The notes below the pieces were generated by a model, which did not search any database, had not been told where the DNA came from, and saw nothing but the letters and a program-made list of their open reading frames with translations. A stretch of DNA of 64,000 nt from Chelatococcus sambhunathii. GTDB taxonomy: Bacteria; Pseudomonadota; Alphaproteobacteria; Rhizobiales; Methylopilaceae. This document shows, in pieces, positions 36,821 through 45,600 of this stretch (position 1 is the first letter of the stretch; the number at the start of each line of letters is the position of its first letter). The translations under genes were made by a program, and so were the position numbers. The stretch spans positions 1-64,000 of the forward strand of contig JADBEO010000009.1 of the NCBI GenBank assembly GCA_031316315.1, read 5' to 3'.

Positions 36821-37102
36821 ATGCTCAAAAGGCCAGGGTATTCGATTGATCCGGAAGCCCTGGCGACCAGCGCCCTCGCCTTCCTGGCGGCCGATCCCGA
36901 ACGGCTCGGCCGGTTCCTCGCGACCTCCGGCCTCGACCCGTCCAACATCCGCACGGCCTCTCGGAATCCGAACTTTCTGCCGTCCGTTCTCGACCACCTG
37001 ATGACGGACGACAGGTTGCTGATGGCTTTCGCCGAAAGCGAAAACATCCGCCCCGAGACGATCGCCGAGACGCGGGCGGCGTTCTCTCGCGGGGACCGGT
37101 GA
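36821..37102 (+). CDS. DUF3572 family protein
   Basis: A 93-aa protein of the rhizobial DUF3572 family: ALATSALAFLAADPERLGRFLATSGLDP, then FLPSVLDHLMTDDRLLMAFAESENI. The function is unknown, but the gene is regularly found between divK and dinB in Hyphomicrobiales. The ATG at 36821 is preferred over a TTG two codons upstream; AAAGG lies before it. It overlaps the dinB GTG by 4 nt. Confidence 0.88.
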   Translation: MLKRPGYSIDPEALATSALAFLAADPERLGRFLATSGLDPSNIRTASRNPNFLPSVLDHLMTDDRLLMAFAESENIRPETIAETRAAFSRGDR

Positions 37103-38415
37103 ATCATGGGGATGAGCACGCCCCTTTCCCGAACATGACCGCCGCCGCGCTGGGGCTCTGCCGCGACTGCTTCGCCGAGGACGTCCGCGGCGCGCGCTGT
37201 ACGCGCTGCGGCGGCCCAAGGATCACCCGCCATCCACAACTTCGTACGATGACCGTCGCGCATGTCGATTGCGACGCCTTCTTCGCGACGCTCGAGAAGC
37301 GTGACGACCCGTCGCTCGCCGACAAGCCGGTGATCGTCGGCGGCGGGAAACGCGGGGTGGTCTCGACCGCCTGCTACATCGCGCGCATCCGCGGCGTGAA
37401 GTCGGCGATGCCGATGTTCCAGGCGCTCAAGCTCTGCCCGGACGCGTTCGTCGTGAAGCCGAATTTCGCCAAGTACGTCGAGGCGAGCCGGGCGGTTAAA
37501 GCCAAGATGCTGGCCCTGACGCCGCTGGTGGAATCGCTCTCCATCGACGAGGCGTTCCTCGACCTCTCCGGCACCGAGCGTCTGCATCACGCGGTCCCCG
37601 CGGCTTCGCTGGCGCGCTTCGCGCAGGAGGTCGAACGGGACATCGGCATCACCGTCTCCATCGGGCTCGCGTCGAACAAGTTCCTCGCCAAGATCGCCTC
37701 GGAGCTCGACAAGCCGCGCGGCTTCGCGACCCTGTCGATCGAGGAGGCGCCGGCCTTTCTCGCGCCGAAGCCGATCTCTTTCCTCTGGGGCGTTGGTCCG
37801 GCCTTCGCCGCCTCGCTCGCCCGCGACGGGCTGCGCACCATCGCCGATCTTCAACGCGCCGATCCCCGCGACCTCGCGCGTCGCCACGGCGATGGGGGCC
37901 TGAGGCTCGCGCGTCTCGCCTTCGGCAAAGACGACCGCTCGGTCGAGCCCAACAGGGAGCGCAAGAGCGTCGGCGCCGAGTCGACCTTCGAGGACGATAT
38001 CAGAGACCCCGAGGAACTCGCCGCAAGGCTCTGGCGGCTCAGCGAAAAGGTCGCCGGCAGGCTGCGTGAGGGCGCCATCGCGGGGTCGGTCGTCACGTTG
38101 AAGCTCAAGACGACCGACTTCCGCATCCGCACCCGTGCGCACGCCTTGCCGACCCCGACGCGGCTCGCCGCCCGTATCTTCGATGTCGCCCGCGCCCTGC
38201 TGAAGCGCGAGGCGGATGGGACCGCGTTCCGGCTGATCGGCGTTTCGGTCTCGGAGCTCGGCCCGGCGCTGGAGGCCGACCCGCCGGATCTCGAGCGCCG
38301 CAACGCGCGGCTCGACGCGATCGAGACGGCGGTGGCGGACCTCAGGGCGCGCTACGGTCCTGGAGCCGTCGATCGAGCCTTCGCGCGCCGCCCGCCACGG
38401 GGAGAGCGCCGATGA
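37099..38415 (+). CDS. dinB: DNA polymerase IV (DinB) with N-terminal four-Cys motif
   Basis: A 438-aa Y-family translesion polymerase. The catalytic core begins MTVAHVDCDAFFATLEKRDDP at about residue 51; the second acidic motif is ESLSIDEAFLDLSG. Before the core sits C21-x2-C24 and C34-x2-C37 (LCRDCFAED and CTRCGG), a small zinc-ribbon-like extension seen in rhizobial DinB proteins but absent from E. coli DinB. The little-finger domain follows (VTLKLKTTDFRIRTRAHALP). The C-terminus lacks an obvious beta-clamp motif. The GTG start overlaps the DUF3572 stop; an ATG 12 codons in is the alternative. Confidence 0.93.
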   Translation: MNHGDEHAPFPNMTAAALGLCRDCFAEDVRGARCTRCGGPRITRHPQLRTMTVAHVDCDAFFATLEKRDDPSLADKPVIVGGGKRGVVSTACYIARIRGVKSAMPMFQALKLCPDAFVVKPNFAKYVEASRAVKAKMLALTPLVESLSIDEAFLDLSGTERLHHAVPAASLARFAQEVERDIGITVSIGLASNKFLAKIASELDKPRGFATLSIEEAPAFLAPKPISFLWGVGPAFAASLARDGLRTIADLQRADPRDLARRHGDGGLRLARLAFGKDDRSVEPNRERKSVGAESTFEDDIRDPEELAARLWRLSEKVAGRLREGAIAGSVVTLKLKTTDFRIRTRAHALPTPTRLAARIFDVARALLKREADGTAFRLIGVSVSELGPALEADPPDLERRNARLDAIETAVADLRARYGPGAVDRAFARRPPRGERR

Positions 38416-39152
38416 GGGCGGCGCTGCTCGCCGCGTTGGGCTCGGCGTTGATCGCATCCTCCGCCGCGGCGGAAGATGGCGTCGACAGGCTCCTGCGCGC
38501 CTATCCCGAGCATTTGGAGCGCCGCGACGGAAACCAGCTCGTCTGGAACGACGGGACGCGCATGACGATCGACGACGGCGTCGCCGGCAAATCCGCCGAC
38601 GAGCTGCTCGAGACCCCCGACGTCGACGACATGTTCGCCTACGTCTACCCTTCCGCCTTCCCGGCCGCTCCGCCGCAGACGGACCCAGGCCGCATCCGGA
38701 ACGCCGCCTTCTTCCAGAAGATGTACGGAGATTGCGCCGCCGGCGAGGTCTCGAAAAACCTCGTCTCCGTCGACTGGCTGCCGCGCCACAAGGGCGGCCG
38801 CGTCTCGATCACCCGCGTCAACGGCGTCGACACGAAGCTGGCGGCGGTTTCGGCGGAGCTCGACGCGCTCCCAGAACCGCTGATCCGGTATCTCATCCCA
38901 TCGGCGGGGACCTACAACTGCCGCGCCATCGCCGGAACGCGCCAGCCGAGCGCGCATGGCTACGGGATCGCGATCGACCTCAACACGGCCTTCTCGGACT
39001 ACTGGCGCTGGCCGAAGAGCGGTTGGCGCAACCGGATCCCGGCGGAGGTCGTCGCCGTCTTCGAGCGACACGGCTTCATCTGGGGCGGCAAGTGGGCCCA
39101 CTTCGACACAATGCATTTCGAGTACCGCCCGGAGCTGCTCGCCGATCGGTGA
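38412..39152 (+). CDS. M15 family D-Ala-D-Ala carboxypeptidase-like peptidase
   Basis: A 246-aa exported zinc peptidase. A signal peptide (MRAALLAALGSALIASSAAAED) precedes an N-terminal region of about 140 aa. The zinc site reads SAHGYGIAIDLN (H182, D189) and WAHFDTMHFEYRPE (H235), the VanY/M15C pattern SxHxxGxAxD and ExxWxH-like. Such enzymes trim peptidoglycan cross-link peptides in the periplasm. The start overlaps the dinB stop by ATGA, an unusual functional pairing that may simply reflect compact packing. Confidence 0.9.
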   Translation: MRAALLAALGSALIASSAAAEDGVDRLLRAYPEHLERRDGNQLVWNDGTRMTIDDGVAGKSADELLETPDVDDMFAYVYPSAFPAAPPQTDPGRIRNAAFFQKMYGDCAAGEVSKNLVSVDWLPRHKGGRVSITRVNGVDTKLAAVSAELDALPEPLIRYLIPSAGTYNCRAIAGTRQPSAHGYGIAIDLNTAFSDYWRWPKSGWRNRIPAEVVAVFERHGFIWGGKWAHFDTMHFEYRPELLADR

Positions 39153-39161
39153 CGCGCTCCG

Positions 39162-40004
39162 CTATCGCTTGCAGGCGGTCGGCTTCAGGAACTCGAGCTC
39201 CTTGAGCGCGCCGGTGAGCACGAACGAGCCATAGTCGATCCTGAGGTCGCGGCTGACGCCGTTGGCGTAGAGGTCGAAGCTCATCTGGTAGTCCGGCGTC
39301 TGCTCGCCGGTCAGCTTCTTGCCGCGCTCGAAATAGCTGACGGCGACGGGCCAGAAGGCCTCCTTCTCGAGCTCCGGCTTCTTCGCCGGCGGCTCGATGT
39401 CGGCGGGCGGCGCGTCGGCCTGCTTTCCGATGATGGTGAGGGTGTCGTAGGTCTTGTCGCCCGCCTCCGAGCCGTCATAGACGGCGGCCTGCAGCAGCGT
39501 CTCGCGGCGCTGAGCGGTCTCGATGATCTTCACGAGGTGCTCGGTCGGAAACAGCATGCCCGCCTCGTAGGCGTTCTGTCCCGACTTTGGCTTCTTCAGC
39601 GTGACCTTCGTCGCGCCGGACGCCTTTTCCGCCCTGCCGTCGGTGTCGCGGTCGAGCTGGTCGTTGAGGAAGTTCCGGGCGGTGAACTTGAAGCTCTTGC
39701 CGGCGCCGTCCTCCCAGCTTTCGGACCTGAGGTCGGAGCGGTTGGTCTGGCCCTCGCCGCTGCCGATCTCGGTCACCTGCCGGAAGTTCAGCTGGTAGCC
39801 GTCGCAGGCGTCGCCCTTGAATTCGTAGACGATGCGGCCCCTCACCTGCTCGACGCCGCTGCCGCCCCGGTTTTCGCTGAGATTGAGCTCATAGACCGCG
39901 CGGTGCGGCGCGAGGCGGACGTTCGCTTCGGCGGCGCCCGCGCCAAGGTTTGCGAGCACGAGCGCGGCGGGCGCGCTCAGGAGGCGGAGCTTCGTCGTCT
40001 GCAT
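39162..40004 (-). CDS. cell envelope integrity protein EipB family (DUF1849)
   Basis: A 280-aa periplasmic protein. After the signal peptide comes RLAPHRAVYELNLSEN, then VRGRIVYEFKGDACDGYQLNFRQVTEI, typical of DUF1849. EipB of Brucella is a spiral beta-barrel periplasmic protein needed for envelope integrity. Two Cys (DACDGYQ and TACKR at the C-terminus) match the conserved disulfide of that family. The C-terminal FDLYANGVSRDLRIDYGSFVL is also characteristic. It is convergent with the M15 peptidase, 9 bp apart, and divergent from ridA. Confidence 0.9.
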   Translation of the reverse strand: MQTTKLRLLSAPAALVLANLGAGAAEANVRLAPHRAVYELNLSENRGGSGVEQVRGRIVYEFKGDACDGYQLNFRQVTEIGSGEGQTNRSDLRSESWEDGAGKSFKFTARNFLNDQLDRDTDGRAEKASGATKVTLKKPKSGQNAYEAGMLFPTEHLVKIIETAQRRETLLQAAVYDGSEAGDKTYDTLTIIGKQADAPPADIEPPAKKPELEKEAFWPVAVSYFERGKKLTGEQTPDYQMSFDLYANGVSRDLRIDYGSFVLTGALKELEFLKPTACKR

Positions 40005-40155
40005 CTATCCTCGTCCATACAAGCCGGACCAAATGTGCGCCTACAGGCCACAAAGGCAACTGCTCCGTCGCCGCAGCCGGTCGCCCCGGCCCTTGCGGTC
40101 CGGAGGGCGGTGCGCCAAAGCAGAGCCCGTCTAGCGACCGCATGCGGAGAGAATT

Positions 40156-40617
40156 ATGGCCGGCCAGATCGAAACGCGCCTCGCGGCGCTCGGCGTCACC
40201 CTGCCCGATGCTCCGGCCCCGGCCGCCAATTACGTCCCGACGCTCGTTTCGCAGGGCCTGCTCTACGTCTCAGGCCAGCTGCCGAACGGCCCGGACGGTC
40301 TTGTGAAGGGCCGCCTCGGCGACGGAACCGACGTCGAGACCGGCCAGCAGGCCGCAAAACTCTGCGCCATCAACATCCTCGCCCAGGCGAAGGCCGCGCT
40401 GGGCGATCTCGACCGCATCGCGCGCGTGGTGAAACTCACCGCCTTCGTCGCGTCGGCGCCGGATTTCCACGACCAGCCGAAGGTGGTGAACGGCGCCTCC
40501 GACTTCTTCGTCGAGGTTCTGGGCGACAACGGGCGCCATGCGCGCTCGGCCGTCGGCGTCGCCGCGCTGCCGCTCGGCGTCGCGGTCGAGATCGACGCGG
40601 TGATCGAGATCGCCTGA
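40156..40617 (+). CDS. RidA family protein
   Basis: A 153-aa protein of the YjgF/YER057c/UK114 group, close to the longer YjgH-like subgroup. YVSGQLPNGPDG, NILAQAKAALGDLDRIARVVKLTAFVA and the Arg-containing GRHARSAVGVAALPLGVAVEI are the family landmarks. RidA deaminates reactive enamines and imines formed by PLP enzymes. GGAGAGAATT precedes the ATG. It lies 11 bp upstream of the GDPD gene. Confidence 0.93.
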   Translation: MAGQIETRLAALGVTLPDAPAPAANYVPTLVSQGLLYVSGQLPNGPDGLVKGRLGDGTDVETGQQAAKLCAINILAQAKAALGDLDRIARVVKLTAFVASAPDFHDQPKVVNGASDFFVEVLGDNGRHARSAVGVAALPLGVAVEIDAVIEIA

Positions 40618-40628
40618 GGCCCGCGGCG

Positions 40629-41375
40629 ATGGGGCGGCTCGACTGGCTGGTCGCGCGGCCGATCGCCCATCGCGGCCTGCACGACGCGAGCGCCGGAATC
40701 GTCGAGAACACGCCCTCCGCCGTCGCCCGAGCGGTGGAGCACGGCTATGGCGTCGAGATCGACGTCCAGATCTCGGCGGACGGCGAGGCCGTCGTGTTCC
40801 ACGACGCGACGCTCGACCGGCTGACCGAGGCGAGCGGACCGGTCTCGGCGCTAGCGCTGGACGAGCTGAGGCGCGTCGCCTTCAGGGCGACGGGCGACCG
40901 AATCTGGACCCTGGAAGAATGCCTCGACCTCGTCGGCGGGCGGCAGGCGCTCGTCGTCGAGATCAAATCCGGCTTCGACCGCGACCCGAGGCTGGCGCGC
41001 CGCGTCGGCGCCATCCTCGCGCGACGGGGCGGACCCGTCGTCGCTGAATCGTTTGATCCGCTCGCCGTCAGGGAACTGCGGCTCGTCGCGCCAAGCGTCC
41101 CGCGCGGCGTCGTCGGCGAGGCCTTCGCGGACGACGACCCTTACTGGGCCGGCCTCACGCGCCGGCAACGGCTGGCGGCGCGAACCCTGATCCACTGGCC
41201 CGTGACGCGGCCCGATTTCCTGTCATGGCGCGTCGGCGATCTCTCCGGCCGCGCCGTGCGCGTGGCGCGGGCCGCGGGCGTCCCCGTGACGACCTGGACG
41301 GTGCGCACGCCCGAAGAGCAGGCGCGGGCAGCCCTCATGGCGGACCAGATGGTGTTCGAGGGCTTCCTGCCCTGA
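40629..41375 (+). CDS. glycerophosphodiester phosphodiesterase family protein
   Basis: A 248-aa TIM-barrel hydrolase. PIAHRGLHDASAGIVENTPSA has the first catalytic His and the metal Glu, and GVEIDVQISADGEAVVFHDATLDRLTE the second His and the E-D pair. LVVEIKSGF holds the next metal-side Glu. It lacks a signal peptide, so it is cytosolic and would release glycerol-3-phosphate from deacylated phospholipids. Only the ATG at 40629 has the family N-terminus; the frame is open far upstream. It ends 4 bp from the convergent barrel gene. Confidence 0.93.
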   Translation: MGRLDWLVARPIAHRGLHDASAGIVENTPSAVARAVEHGYGVEIDVQISADGEAVVFHDATLDRLTEASGPVSALALDELRRVAFRATGDRIWTLEECLDLVGGRQALVVEIKSGFDRDPRLARRVGAILARRGGPVVAESFDPLAVRELRLVAPSVPRGVVGEAFADDDPYWAGLTRRQRLAARTLIHWPVTRPDFLSWRVGDLSGRAVRVARAAGVPVTTWTVRTPEEQARAALMADQMVFEGFLP

Positions 41376-41379
41376 GGGA

Positions 41380-42189
41380 TCAGAAGCGCAGCCCGACGCC
41401 GAGCGTCGCGCCCCGCTCGTCCAGCGCGTCCTTGCCGGCGGGCGTTACGAAAGCCGCGCCGATCAGCGACCAGCGCTCGCTCAGATCGAAGATCGCCGAG
41501 GCCTGCGCCTTGTAGATCCGCTGCTTGAGCGGATACCGGCCTGCCCACGTCCCCGTCGCGATGGTGTTGAAGCTCTGCGCCATCAGCAGCCAGCGGGGCG
41601 CGACGCGCAGGCCGAGGGTGGCGTCGAGCCTGATCTCGTCGGCGGGGTCGCCGCCGCGGAGCCGGTAGCCGCCGGCGAGATCGAGAAAGCCCGGCTTGCC
41701 GAAGAGCTCGAAGCTTCTCGCGATCAACAAGCGGCCGTCGAGCTGGTCGTCCGTCTCGCCGACCACGGCGACGCTCGGTCCCTCCTTCGCGCCGGCGATC
41801 ACCGCCGAGCCCTGCAGCGAGACGATCCAGCCGTCGCGCTGCAGAACTCTCTGCCGCAGGCCGAGCTCGGTCCGGCCAAGCCCCTGGCGTTCGAAGGTTC
41901 CGCCATCTTCTGCGCGGATGCGCTGCAGACCGGTCGAGCCGAAAGCGGTCAGCCCGTCCTTGAGGCCATGTTCCGCGTAGAGCTGGAGGTCATATTTCCG
42001 GTACGTCTCGCGCTTTCTCAGGCGGCCGTCGGAGTCGAAGTAGTGGTCGCCGGCGTTGAACACGCCGGTCAGGAACATCTTGGTTTCGCCGGGCTCCAGC
42101 GTGAAGGCGCCGGCGGCCGCTTCGCTCAGCGGGACCGCCACAAGCAAGCACGCCGCGACAACCGCCCGGACGGCGCACAGCCGCCTCAC
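41380..42189 (-). CDS. putative outer-membrane beta-barrel protein
   Basis: A 269-aa protein with a signal peptide (MRRLCAVRAVVAACLLVAVPLSEAAAGAF). Alternating strand patterns follow (YRKYDLQLYAEHGLKDGLTA, GLGRTELGLRQRVLQRDGW, SLQGSAVIAG, LRLDATLGLRVAPRWLLMAQ) and the protein ends in a terminal Phe (GATLGVGLRF), the usual outer-membrane insertion signal. It resembles XagA-like proteins of unknown role. No plug or catalytic motif is visible. It is one of several outer-membrane proteins in the window. Confidence 0.78.
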   Translation of the reverse strand: MRRLCAVRAVVAACLLVAVPLSEAAAGAFTLEPGETKMFLTGVFNAGDHYFDSDGRLRKRETYRKYDLQLYAEHGLKDGLTAFGSTGLQRIRAEDGGTFERQGLGRTELGLRQRVLQRDGWIVSLQGSAVIAGAKEGPSVAVVGETDDQLDGRLLIARSFELFGKPGFLDLAGGYRLRGGDPADEIRLDATLGLRVAPRWLLMAQSFNTIATGTWAGRYPLKQRIYKAQASAIFDLSERWSLIGAAFVTPAGKDALDERGATLGVGLRF

Positions 42190-42294
42190 ATCCCGCCCCC
42201 CGATCAGGATGGCGGCCTGAATTCGTCACCGAGGCCGCGTGGCGGTCATTCTGCCCCAATTGATAACGCGCGCAAGTTGCGTGATTCGCCTGCG

Positions 42295-42657
42295 TCAACG
42301 TCCTGGGGCTTCAGGAGCGACGTCCCCGAGAGCCGAGACGTCGTGCGCGACTTCCGAGGCGACCGGCGGGGTGAGCCCGCCGTTGGGAAGCTGCTTCGAG
42401 ATGACCCGTCGCTCGATCTCTCCTGCGAGCCGCCCGATCTCGACGAGCCCGAGCGTCGGCGCGGAGCCGGAGAGATTGTGCAGGCCGATCCTGAGGGCCT
42501 CGCGAGCCTCCTCGGCTTCGGGAGCGTCTGCTCCGGCTTTCAGCGCTAGGGCCGCCAGACCCTCCAGTCGCGCCGGGAGATTGGCGAGGAAGCGCGCGCG
42601 AACCTGCGCGATCCGCTCGGTCGCGGCCAGACGCACGGGGTCCAGCGCTCCGTTCAT
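42295..42657 (-). CDS. Hpt domain (histidine phosphotransfer) protein
   Basis: A 120-aa helical protein. The phospho-histidine motif is H60 in GLHNLSGSAPTLGLVEIGRLAGEIER, matching HxLxG-A of Hpt domains. No kinase or receiver is fused or adjacent, so it is an orphan phosphotransfer protein. An in-frame GTG at 42705 overlaps the end of tamB; the ATG at 42657 with AGGTGG upstream is preferred. The C-terminal tail is Pro/Val rich and disordered. It is downstream of tamB on the same strand, so read-through expression is possible. Confidence 0.8.
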   Translation of the reverse strand: MNGALDPVRLAATERIAQVRARFLANLPARLEGLAALALKAGADAPEAEEAREALRIGLHNLSGSAPTLGLVEIGRLAGEIERRVISKQLPNGGLTPPVASEVAHDVSALGDVAPEAPGR

Positions 42658-42692
42658 GCCATGCCACCTGTCGTCGACCCCCGACGGGGCCT

Positions 42693-45600
42693 TCAGTAGT
42701 CCCACTCGACGGCGACGCCCGCCGACGTGTTGCCGGCTGCGCCGGCCATCCCTTGGGCCTTGACGTTCTTGGTGAGGTCGATGTCGACCGTCACCCCCGT
42801 GTTCTCCGGCGTCGTTCCCGATCTTACGCCCAGATAGATGTTGTCGGAAATATACTTTCCGATCCCGAGCCCGGCCCCGCCGCCGTCGCCCGCGGCGATG
42901 TCGAGCGTGTCGACGCCGAGCCCCTTTCTGAGGCCCTCGAGCGGCCCCCCGCCGGCTCCGCCGACGCCGCTGTACTGCGCGACCGCCTGCGCGATGGTCA
43001 GCGCCTGGCTGGTGGAGAGCTCCCCGGACGACTTGTTGAACAGCAGGCGGGAGAGCACCTCGTCCTGCGGCACGACGGGGTTGGAGGTGAACTCGACCTT
43101 CGGTCGCGATGCGTTGCCGGTGATGACGACCTGCGCGGTGAGCCCCGTCGCCGGCGTCTCGGCGAGGAAGTCGAGCGTCGGGTCGAGGTCGCCCGCGAAG
43201 CCGACCTGCCCGCGCGTGAAGCTCAGCCGCTTGCCGAGCACCGTGATCGAGCTTCGGCCGGAGCGGAGGTCGAACGCCCCGATCGGCACGGGCTTCGCCG
43301 ATGTCCCGGTGATCTTGATCTGGCCGCCGGCCTCCGCCTGCATGCCCATGCCGCGGATGAAGATCCGGTTCTCGGCCTGGACGTCGATGTTCAGCGTCGC
43401 GAGAAAGGCCTCCTTCTCGCTGCCACCCTTGCCCTTGCCGGCGTTCAGAACTTTCGTCTGCCGCACGACCGCCGCCGGCGCGTTCCTGTGCCTAACTTCG
43501 GGGAGCGGCGTATAGGCGGCCGGGATGCGATCGGGAATCTGGATTTCGATCGAGCGCGTGCGGATCGTACCGCTGACGACCGGGCGCTGCGCCAGCGGGC
43601 CCTCGAGCCTGAGGTCGGCGTCAGTGATGGCGGTCACGATGTCGGTGCCGATCACCTCGGCGTTTGAGGCCTTGAAGTTGATCTGGCCTGGAAAGCCGCG
43701 CGCCGGGTCGACAGCCACCCGTCCCGAGCCCGACAGCGAGCCGCCGTTGCGGGTCGTGGCGCGGAAGCTCGACACGTCGATGTTCGTCCCGTTGGCGGTG
43801 ACGGACGCCGCCATGCCCTTCAGCTGCAGGTTCGCCGCGCGGTTGAAGTAGGACGCGTTGGCGAGATTGCCCGAGCCGTTGATGCGCGGGCTCGAGGTCG
43901 CGCCGCCGACTTTGACGTCGAAATTCACAGTCCCGTCGACCCGGTCGCCGGAGACCGAGAGCGTGTCGTTCAGGAAGGCGAGCGGCGCGCGACCCGCGAC
44001 CTTGAGATCGAGGTCGCCCGCGCCGAGCGGGACCGAGCCGTTTGCAGTCACGCGCATGCCGCTCGGGGCGGTCACCACCGTGTCGGTGACGACGCGCTTG
44101 CCTTCGAGCCGACCCTTGGAATCGATCGCGGCCGCCGGAACGCCGGCGCCGCGCGTCGCCTGGGTGGAAAGGCCCATGACCTTGAGCGTGTAGGTTCCTG
44201 CCGGCGCGGCGATCGTGCCGCCGATCTTGGCGTCGCCCTGCAGCGTGCCGTTCGCGCCGAGCCCGGGCGAGAAGCCGTTGGCGAGCGACAGCGGAACGCT
44301 GCGGATCTGCACCGCGACGTCGAGCGACCCCTGGCCGAGCGGCGCGGAGCCCGTGGCGACGACGCGCATGCCGCCTGCGCCGGTGGCGATGGTCTCGGTG
44401 GTCACGCGTCCACCGCCGAGACCACCCTTCGCGACGATCTGGAGCGGGGGCACGCCTTTGGCCGCAGCCGCGGTCAGGCCCGTCACCCGCAGGTCGTAGT
44501 TGCCGGCCGGGGCCTTGATCGGTCCCGTCACCCTGGCGTTTCCGGCCAGCTTGCCCGTCAGCCCGAGCCCCGGCGAGAAACCGTTCGCGATGGCGAGCGG
44601 GACTTCGGCGATGTCGACCGCCATGTCGAGATCGCCCTGTCCGATCGGCGCGGCCCCCCTGGCGGTGAGGCGCACCCCGCCGCCGCCCGTGACGGCGGTG
44701 TCGGTCGTCACCCGCTGGCCTTCCATCGTCCCCTTGGAGACGATCTGGAGAGCCGGGACGCCCTTGGCCTGCGCGGCCGTCAGATCCTCGACCGTCAGAT
44801 CGTAAGTCCCCAGCGGCGCAGTCACTTGGCCCGAGACCCTCACGTCGCCCCTGAGCCTGCCGCCGAGGCCCAGCGAGGGAGCGAAGGCGTTGGCGACGGC
44901 GAGCGGGACCTCGCGGATCGCGACCGCCATGTCGATGTCGCCCTTGCCGAGTGGCGCGGAGCCCTTGGCGGTGAGGTTGACGCCTCCGCCGCCGGTCAGA
45001 ACCGTATCGGTCGTCACCCGGTCGCCTTCGAGCGCCCCCTTGGTGGCGATCTCGAGCGCCGGCACGCCTTTCGCCTGCGCCGCAGTCAGGCCGCTGACGC
45101 TCAGATCGTAGGTCCCACGCGGCGCCGTCAGCGACCCCGCCACCTTGGCGTCCCCGCGCAAAATCCCGGCAAGTCCGAGCTCCGGCTTGAAGGCGTTGGC
45201 GAGTGCGAGCGGTGCCTCGCGGATCGTCACCGCCATGTCAAGGTCGCCCTCGCCGATCGGCGCGGAGCCTTTGGCCGACAGCTGGATCCCGCCGCCGCCG
45301 GTGACGCTGGTGTCGGTGGTGACGCGGGTTCCCTCGAGCGTGCCTTTCGTCGCGATCTGGAGCGCCGGCACGCCGATCGCGGACTTCGCGGTCAGGTCGG
45401 CGATGGAGAGGTCGTAGGTTCCCTGCGGGACCGAGACCGGGCCGTTGATCTTCGCGTCGCCGCGCAGCGTTCCGGCGAGGCCGAGTTCCGGCTTGAAACC
45501 GTTGGCGAGCGCGAGCGGGAGCTCCCGGATCGCGACCGCCATGTCGAGGTCGCCCTCGCCGATCGGCGCGGAGCCCTTCGCCGTCACGCTGATCCCGCCC

